Below are positions 34,656 to 43,700 of a stretch of DNA of 64,000 nt, one piece after another. Each line of letters begins with the position of its first letter. Within the stretch, counting starts at the first letter, position 1. The stretch comes from Azospirillum baldaniorum. Its GTDB lineage: Bacteria; Pseudomonadota; Alphaproteobacteria; Azospirillales; Azospirillaceae. Position numbers and translations under genes: made by a program. The stretch covers positions 913,501 through 977,500 of the forward strand of contig NZ_CP022254.1 of NCBI RefSeq assembly GCF_003119195.2. Direction: 5' to 3'. The notes under the pieces are model-generated. The model made no database searches and was not told where the DNA came from. It was given only the letters and a program-made list of their open reading frames with translations.

Positions 34656-34703
34656 AAGGCGGGTGCCGGAGCCCCAAGGCCCCGGTACCCGCCTTCTTTT
34701 TTT
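34656..34703 (+). terminator. Intrinsic terminator of the CoA-ester operon
   Basis: AAGGCGGGTGCCGG (34656-34669) pairs with CCGGTACCCGCCTT (34682-34695), 13 of 14 positions plus a G-T pair, followed by TTCTTTTTTT. It ends the plus-strand operon. The giant adhesin gene ends facing it, 24 bases downstream. Confidence 0.9.
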
Positions 34704-34727
34704 GGAATGCGCTCCGGTCCCGCCGCC

Positions 34728-37700
34728 TCAGCCGAACCAGCCGGCGACGTTTCCGGTCTGGCCGAGGATGGTGATGCGGTTGCCCCCGCCGACGTCGAGC
34801 GTGGTGTTGCCGCCCTCCACCCGCGCCGAGCGGATCACCGCGCCGAGGTCCATGCTGGCGTCATAGAGCGCCAAGCGGTCGACCCCCACCTGGAAGTCCA
34901 TCACCACCGACCCGCCCGAGGCCCGCCCGAAGGCGAAGACGTCCGCGCCGGCGCCGCCCCACAGCGTGTCCGCGCCGCCGTCGGCGAACAGCACGTCGTT
35001 GCCCGCCCCGCCGTTCAGCAGGTCGTTGCCCGCCCCGCCGAACAGCGTGTCGTTGCCCTCCTCGCCGAACAGCGTGTCGTCGCCGTCGCCGCCGCTGGCC
35101 AGGTCGTCGCCCGCGCCGAGCCCGATCAGGTCGCGCCCCGCCCCGCCCAGCGCCACGTCGTTGCCCGCCCCGCCGCTGAGCGTGTCGTCGCCGTCGTCGC
35201 CGATCAGGAAGTCGTCGCCCGCCCCGCCGAACAGCAGGTCGTTGCCCGCCCCGCCGGACAGCGTGTCGTCGCCCTCCTCGCCGGTCAGCGTGTCGTCGCC
35301 CGCCTCGCCGAACAGGATGTCCTGGCCCGTCCCGCCGAACAGCGCGTCGTTGCCGACCCCGCCGCCGATCAGGTCGTTGCCCTCGCCGCCGAACAGCCAG
35401 TCGTCGCCCTCGCCGCCCATCACCACGTCGTCGCCGTCGTCGCCGTACAGCGTGTCGTTGCCGCCGGCGCTGGCGATCGTGTCGTTGCCGCCGCCGCCGT
35501 GCAGGAGGTCGTCGCCGGCCCCCAGGTACATGTACTGCTCGTGGTCGTCGCCGTAGACGATCTGCTCGCCGTCGCCGCCGACCAGCGTGGCGTTGCCGAC
35601 CACCGCCGCGAACTCGACGTTGTCGAGCTGGATGGTCACCGGACCCGCCGCCGCCGTGGTGTTGAGCACCACCGCGGTCGGCGCCGTGCTGGCGACCCCG
35701 GTGCCGCCCAGCGTGTTGCCGGTCACCCTGGTCTGCACCGCCTGGCCGGCGGCCACCCCCGGCGTGCTGAAGTCGATGGCGCGCACCAGGAGCTGGGCCT
35801 GGGCGGAGAGCACCGAGAGGAAGCCGTCGCCGCCGCCGGTCAGGTTGCCGCGCGAGGCGGTGCCGGCGTCGGTGCGCGCCTCGATCGCGGCGATCAGCCC
35901 GGTCAGCCCGCTCTGCGCCTGCGCGGCGGTCTGCCGCTCGGCGCTGCCCGAGGTGGTGACGGCCACGCCGGTGGAGACGCTGACCGTCAGGGTGGTGACG
36001 GTGGACACCGCGCCGGTCTGGCGGTCGACCACCTGCTCGCGCACCACCGGCACGTCGGCCAGATCGGCGTTGGCGGTGCTGCTGTCCTCCACCCGGCCTT
36101 CACTGCTGGCCGCGATGGTCACGGTGGTGACGCGCTTGCCGTCGCCGCCGGTGGTGACCGAGCCGTTGACGGTGGCGCCGTCCACGGTGGCCGTCGGCGG
36201 CGGGGCGACCGGGGCGGGCTTCTCCACGGTGGCGGTGAGCTTCTGCGTCGTCGCGGTGAAGGGCGGCGCGGCGTTGCCCGCCGGGTCGGTCAGGCCGAGG
36301 GTCAGGGTGAGCGTGCCGTCGCCCAGGGCGGAGAGGTCCAGCCCGGTCACCCGCATGGTCGGGCCGCTCATCACGCCGCCGCCGGTGACTTGGCCGCCGC
36401 CGGCCGAGGTGATCGTCCAGGTGAAGCTGGTCCCGGCCTCGCCGCCGCTGATGGTGAAGGCGGCGCTGGACTGCTCGATGGCGTCGATGCTGTCGTCCTC
36501 GAACAGCACGGTGGCCGTCGGCGGGGTGGTGTCGACGGTCAGCGACTGCGTGCCCAGCGCCGAGGTGTTGCCGGCGGCGTCGGTGGCGGTGGCCGAGACT
36601 GGGTTGGCGCCGTTGGCGTTGAGGCTGAGCGTGCCGGTGACCGGAGTGGCGGTGGCGAGGTTGAGGCTCCAGGCGCCGCCGTTCGTGGCGGTGGTGGTGT
36701 AGGTGGCGCCGCCCACCGTGACGGTGACGGTGCTGCCGGCCTCGGCCGTGCCGGTGAGGGTGGGCGTCGTGCTGTTGGTCAGCGCCGTGGCGACGGTCGG
36801 GGCGTCGGGCAACGTGGTGTCGATGACCAACGACTGGGCGCCCGGTGCCGAGACGTTGCCCGAGGCGTCGGTGGCGGTGGCCGACACCGGGTTGGCGCCG
36901 TTCGGGTTGAGGCTGAGCGTGCCGGTCACCGGAGTGGCGGTGGCGAGGTTGAGGCTCCAGGCGCCGCCGTTCGTGGCGGTGGTGGTGTAGGTGGCGCCGC
37001 CCACCGTGACGGTGACGGTGCTGCCGGCTTCGGCCGTGCCGGTGAGGGTCGGCGTCGTGCTGTTGCTCAGCGCCGTGGCGACGGTCGGCGCATCGGGCAG
37101 CGTGGTGTCGATGGTCAGCGACTGGCTGCCGGCCGAGGAGGTGTTGCCCGCGGCGTCGGTCGCCGTAGCCGACACCGGATTGGCGCCGTTCGGGTTGAGG
37201 CTGAGCGTGCCGGTCACCGGAGTGGCGGTGGCGAGGTTGAGGCTCCAAGTCCCGTTGGTCGCGGTGGTGGTGTAGGTCGCTCCACCGATGGTGACGGTGA
37301 CGGTGCTGCCGGCCTCCGCTGAGCCGGTGAGGGTCGGCGTCGTGCTGTTGCCCAGCGCGGGGCTGGTCACCGCCGGCGCGGTGGGCGCCGTCGTGTCGAT
37401 GGTCAGCGACTGGGTGCCCGGCGCCGAGACGTTTCCGGCAGCGTCGGTGACCGTGGCCGTGACGGGGTTGGCGCCGTTGGCGTTCAGGTTCAGGGAGCCA
37501 GCGGTCGGCGTCGCCGTGGCGAGGTTGAGGGTCCAGGCGCCGCCGTTCGTGGCGGTGGTGGTGTAGGTGGCGCCGCCCACCGTGACGGTGACGGTGCTGC
37601 CGGCCTCGGCCGAGCCGGTGAGGGTTGGCGTGGTGCTGTTGGTCAGCGCTGCGCTGGTCACCGAGGGCGCGCTCGGCGCCGTGGTGTCGATGGTCAGCGC

Positions 37701-40700
37701 TTGCGTGCCGGGGGCCGAGACGTTGCCCGCCGCGTCGGTTGCCGTCGCGGAGACCGGGTTGGCGCCGTTGGCGTTCAGGTTCAGGGAGCCGGAGGTCGGC
37801 GTCGCCGTGGCGAGGTTGATGGACCAGCTGCCGTTGGTCGCCGTGGTGGTGTAGGTGGCGCCGCCCACCGTGACGGTGACGGTGCTGCCGGCCTCGGCCG
37901 TGCCGGTGAGGGTTGGCGTGGTGCTGTTGCTCAACGCCGCACTGGTCACCGCCGGAGCGTTGGGCAGTGTGGTGTCGATGGTCAGCGACTGCGTGCCGGC
38001 GGACGACGTGTTGCCCGCCGCGTCGGTGGCGGTGGCCGTAACGGGGTTGGCGCCGTTGGCGTTCAGGTTCAGGGAGCCAGCGGTCGGTGTCGCGGTGGCG
38101 AGATTGAGGCTCCAGGCCCCGTTGGTCGCCGTGGTGACGTAGGTCGCCCCACCGATGGTGACGGTCACCGTGCTGCCGGTTTCCGCCGTGCCGGTGAGGG
38201 TGGGCGTCGTGCTGTTGGTCAGCGCCGTGGCGACGGTCGGAGCGGTCGGAGCGGTGGTGTCGATGGTCAGCGTTTGCGTGCCGGGAGCCGAGGTGTTGCC
38301 CGCCGCGTCGGTCGCGGTGGCCGACACCGGGTTGGCGCCGTTGGCGTTCAGGGTCAGCGAGCCGGCGGTCGGTGTCGCCGTGGCGAGGTTCAGGCTCCAG
38401 GCGCCGCCGTTCGTGGCGGTGGTGGTGTAGGTCGCTCCACCCACCGTGACGGTCACCGTACTGCCGGCCTCCGCCGTGCCGGTGAGGGTTGGCGTGGTGC
38501 TGTTGCTCAATGCCGCACTGGTCACCGCCGGAGCGTTGGGCAGCGTGGTGTCGATGACCAACGACTGCGTGCCGGCGGACGACGTGTTGCCCGCCGCGTC
38601 GGTCGCCGTGGCCGTGACGGGGTTGGCGCCGTTGGTGTCGAGGCTCAGCGAACCGGCGGTCGGTGTCGCGGTGGCAAGGTTGAGGCTCCAGGCCCCGTTG
38701 GTCGCCGTCGTGGTGTAGGTCGCCCCACCGATGGTGACGGTCACCGTGCTGCCGGTTTCCGCCGTGCCGGTGAGGGTCGGCGTCGTGCTGTTGGTCAGCG
38801 CCGTGGCGACGGTCGGAGCGTTCGGTGCCGTGGTGTCGATGGTCAGCGTTTGCGTGCCAGGAGCCGAGGTGTTGCCCGCCGCGTCGGTCGCGGTGGCTGA
38901 GACCGGGTTGGCGCCGTTGGCGTTGAGGCTCAGCGAACCGGCGGTCGGTGTCGCCGTGGCGAGGTTCAGGCTCCAGGCGCCGCCGTTCGTGGCGGTGGTG
39001 GTGTAGGTCGCTCCACCCACCGTAACGGTCACCGTGCTGCCGGCCTCCGCCGTGCCGCCGATGATCGGTGTAGCGTTCTTGGTCAGCGCCGCGCTGGTCA
39101 CCGCCGGAGCGGTGGGTGCGGTGGTGTCGATGGTCAGCGACTGTGTGCCCGGCGTGGAGACGTTGCCCGCCGCGTCGGTGGCGGTGGCCGACACTGGGTT
39201 GGCGCCGTTGGCGTTCAGAGTCAGCGACCCGGCGGTCGGTGTCGCGGTGGCAAGGTTGAGGCTCCAGGCCCCGTTGGTCGCGGTGGTGATGTAGGTCGCT
39301 CCACCCACCGTGATCGTCACCGTGCTTCCCGCCTCGGCCGTGCCGCCGATGGTCGGCGTCGTGCTGTTGCTCAGCGCCGTGGTGACGGTTGGGGCGTTGG
39401 GCGCGGTGGTGTCGATGGTCAGCGATTGCGTGCCGGGAGCCGAGACGTTGCCGGCCACGTCGGTTGCCGTCGCGGAGACGGGGTTGGAGCCGTTGGCGTT
39501 GAGGCTCAGCGAGCCGGTGACCGGAGTGGCGGTGGCGAGGTTGATCGACCAGTTTCCGTTGGTCGCCGTGGTGGTGTAGGTGGCGCCGCCCACCGTGACG
39601 GTGACGGTGCTGCCGGCCTCCGCCGTGCCGCCGATGATTGGTGTAGCGTTGTTGGTCAGCGCCGCGCTGGTCACCGCCGGGGCGTTTGGCGCCGTCGTGT
39701 CGATGGTCAGCGACTGGGTGCCCGGCGTGGAGACGTTGCCCGCGGCATCGGTGGCCGTCGCCAAGACGGCGTTGCTGCCGTTGGCGTTCAGGGTCAGCGA
39801 ACCGGAGGTCGGCGTTGCCGTGGCGAGGTTGACGCTCCAGGTCCCGTTGGTCGCCGTGGTGGTGTAGGTCGCCCCACCGACGGTGACGGTGACGGTGCTG
39901 CCCGCTTCCGCCGAACCGGTGAGGATCGGGGTGGCGTTGTTGCTCAGGGTTGCGCTGGTCACCGCCGGAGCGTTGGGAGCGGTGGTGTCGATGGTCAGCG
40001 ACTGGGTGCCCGGCGTGGAGACGTTGCCCGCCGCATCGGTGGCGGTGGCCGAGACGGCGTTCGTGCCGTTGGCGTTCAGGGTCAGGGAGCCGGAGGTCGG
40101 CGTCGCGGTGGCGAGGTTGACGCTCCAGGTTCCGTTGGTCGCCGTGGTGGTGTAGGTGGCGCCACCCACCGTGACGGTCACCGTGCTGCCGGCTTCCGCC
40201 GTGCCGGCGAGGGTCGGCGTCGTGCTGTTGCTCAGGGTTGCGCTGGTCACCGCCGGAGCGTTGGGCGCGGTGGTGTCGATGGTCAGCGACTGCGTGCCGG
40301 GGTTGGACGTGTTGTTGGACGCGTCGGTGGCGGTGACCGACACCACGTTCGTGCCGTTGGCGTTCAGGCTGAGGGCGCCGGAAACCGGCGTCGCCGTAGC
40401 GAGGTTGATCGACCAGTTGCCGTTGGTCGCGGTGGTGGTGTAGGTCGCGCCGCCGATGGTGACGGTCACGGTGCTGCCGGCCTCCGCCGTGCCGGCGAGG
40501 GTCGGCGTCGTGCTGTTGCTCAGCGCCGCGCTTGTGACGACCGGAACCGCGGGAGGCGTCACGTCGGCCACGTTGACCACCGCGCTGACGCCGGAGATGG
40601 TCGCGCTGCCGGTGGCGCCACCGCTGTCGGTCAGGCTGGCAATGGCCACCGTACGATTGCCCAGCGTCGCCGTCGCGCTGGTGTTCTTGTAGGTGACGCC

Positions 40701-43700
40701 GCCCAGAAGCGCGTTCATCTGCGCGTCGCTGCGCTCCAGGCCGGTGACGGTCACCGTCGCGACGCCGCCGACCACCGACACGGTGACGCTGGCGTTGCCG
40801 CCCGCGGTGCCAAGACCGGTCAGGGTGGCGGTGGCGCCGTTGGTCAAGGCGACGTCGGTGCCGCCGATGGTCAGGACCTCGGTGGCGTCGACCACGCCGC
40901 TGACCGTGAACACCGCGCCGCGGAAGCTCTGCCCCGCCTCCACCGTGGAAGCCGCCACCCCGCTGAACAGGCTGGTCGACGCGTCCACCCCGACGCCGAA
41001 GGTCTTGCTGCCGCCGGTCGCGGTCAGGGTCGGCACGGCGTCGACGGAGATCGTCGCGGTGGCGCTGCCCGTGCTGTAGGCGTCCGTGCTGGTGTCGGCG
41101 GTGCTGCCCGCGGTGCCGCTGGTCCGGTCCCACGCCCTGAAGGTCAGGCCGCCGGTGTCGGTGTTGGTGAAGCCCGACCCGCTCGGCACGAAGCGCACGC
41201 GGTCCGACCCGGCGAGCAGCAGCGCCGAGCCGTTGGACGAACCCGTCGGAATGTCCGTCCAGGCGCCGCTGCCGACCTTGTACTGCCAGGTGCCGTTGGT
41301 GTTGGTCACGCCGGTGACGGCGATGCCCAGCGGAACGACGGTGACGAGCGGGAACGGGCTGTCGTACTCGGCGTCGGTGGCGGTGCCGGCGGAGGCCAGC
41401 AGGGCGGTGACCGTCGTCCCGGTGTTGGCGCCGTCGGCGATGCCCTGGTCGATGGCGGTCAGGCTGCGGACGTCGTTGGACAGGATCGGGCTGTCGTTGG
41501 CGCCGGTGAAGTTGAGGGTGAGTTGCTGCTCGACGGTGCGGTTGCCGTCGGAGACGGTGAAGATGCCGGTGCCCTGCATCGGCCCGGCCGGGACGCCGTT
41601 GAGGAAGGCGGCGTCGAACACGTAGGCGTACTGGCCGGTCTGGCTGTTGACGTAGGAGGTGCCGCCCGGCCCGGTGGACCAGGTGTCGTAGGTAACGCCG
41701 TTGCTCAGCGTGACGCTGCCGTATTGGACGGGCGAGGCCTGCGATCCGGCGATGGAGAAGGTCAGCGTGTCGCCTTCCAGGTCGGTCGCGGAGAGCTGTC
41801 CGTCGATCAGCGGGAAGCTGTCGTTGGCGGCGGTGTCGACCAGGGTCGGCGGGGTGGTGGGGACGGCGAGGACCGGCGGGGCGTTGGTGTCGATGCGGTC
41901 GTTGTTCTGGCTGATCGGGGTGGTGTAGGGGGTGTTGGCGTTGCTGGCGCTGTCGACCAGGACGATGTTGACCGGGATGTCGTCGCCGGCGGCGCGGTTC
42001 CCGGTGCGCTGGCCGTCGGCGGTGACGGTGAAGGTGGCGGTGTAGGTGGTCGCGCTGACCTTGGTCAGGTTGCCGAGCGCGAAGCCGTTGACCGTGCTGC
42101 CGTTGCCCAGCGTGTAGGTGTCGCTGTCCGACGCCACGGTGATCGTCACCGTCACCGTGTCGCCGACCTTGGCCGGCTGGTTGGGGATGGTGACGTTGGT
42201 GATCGACGGCGGCGTCGTGTCCGGGGTGCTGTTGGTGACCGTCTGGTTGGTGACGGTGGCCGGTGCGTTGCTCGCGGTATCGGTCAGGTTGCCGGTGCCC
42301 GGGTTGTAGTCGAGCGTCACCGTCTGGCCCTGAGTGACCGCCGAGGCCAGGGTGAAGGTCAGCGTGGTGGTGCCCGAACCGCTGGCGTAGGTCGCGGCGC
42401 GGCTCTGGCCGGCGACCGTGACGGTCAGGCCGGCGGCGCTGGTCGCCGACATGGCTTCGGCGAAGGTGACCGTCAGCGTCGTGCCGTTCACCGCCGCCGA
42501 GGTGATGGTCGGCCGGTTCGCGTCGATGCGGTCGGCGCTCTGGCTGATCGCCGTGGTGTAGGGGGTGTTGGAGTTGCCGGCGGTGTCGGTCAGCACGATG
42601 TTGACCGGCACGTCCGAGCCCGCCGCGACGTCGGTGCCGCCACTGGTCACCGTGAAGGTCGCGGTGTAGGTCGTCGCGTCGACCTTGGTCAGGTTGCCGA
42701 GTGTGAAGCCGCCGACCGTGCTGCCGTTGCCCAGCGTGTAGGTGTCGCTGTCCGACGCCACGGTGATCGTCACCGTCACCACGTCGCCGATCTTCATCAC
42801 CGTGTCCGGGATCGAGACCGCGGTGATCGACGGCGGCGTGGTGTCGGGCGCCGCCGTGTTGTTGGTGACCGACTGGTTGGTGACGCTGGCCGGTGCGTTG
42901 CTCGCAGTGTCGGTCAGGTTGCCGGTGCCCGGGTTGTAGTCGAGCGTCACCGTCTGGCCCTGAGTGACCGCCGAGGCCAGGGTGAAGGTCAGCGTGGTGG
43001 TGCCCGAACCGCTGGCGTAGGTCGCGACGCGGCTCTGGCCGGCGACCGTGACGGTCAGGCCGGCGGCACTGGTCGCCGACATGGCTTCGGCGAAGGTAAC
43101 CGTCAGCGTCGTGCCGTTCACCGCCGCCGAGGCGATGGTCGGCCGGTTCGCATCGATGCGGTCGGCGCTCTGGCTGATCGCCGTGGTGTAGGGGGTGTTG
43201 GAGTTGCCGGCGGTGTCGGTCAGCACGATGTTGACCGGCACGTCCGAACCCGCCGCGACGTCGGTGCCGCCGCTGGTCACCGTGAAGGTCGCGGTGTAGG
43301 TCGTCGCATCGACCTTGATCAGGTTGCCGAGTGTGAAGCCGCCGACCGTGCTGCCGTTGCCCAGCGTGTAGGTGTCGCTGTCCGACGCCACGGTGATGGT
43401 GACGGTCACCGTGTCGCCGATCTTCATCACGGCGTCGGGGATCGAGACCGTGGTGATCGACGGCGGCGTCGTGTCGGTGGGAGCCGGCGGCAGGGAGACG
43501 TAGGTGTCCGTCCCGCTCAGCGTCAGTGTCTGATAAGGCGTGTAGATGGTCTCGACACCGGACACGAAGACGGTGCCGGCGGTGTCGGTGATGGTCACCA
43601 CATCGTTGCCGGTGCCGCCGATCACGGTTTCCAGTCCCTCGACCTGGACCGTGTTGCCGCCAGCGCCGAGATAGACGACGTCGGTGCCCGCATTGCCGAC

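Noticed and set aside
36530..40555. Regular ~287-bp periodicity considered as a CRISPR array or satellite
   Set aside because: The units are coding, far too long for CRISPR repeats, and keep one reading frame throughout.
36100..41133. A 1,677-codon minus-strand frame inside the adhesin gene
   Set aside because: It is an alternate-frame shadow of the Ig repeats, rich in His/Arg/Gln, with no recognisable fold.
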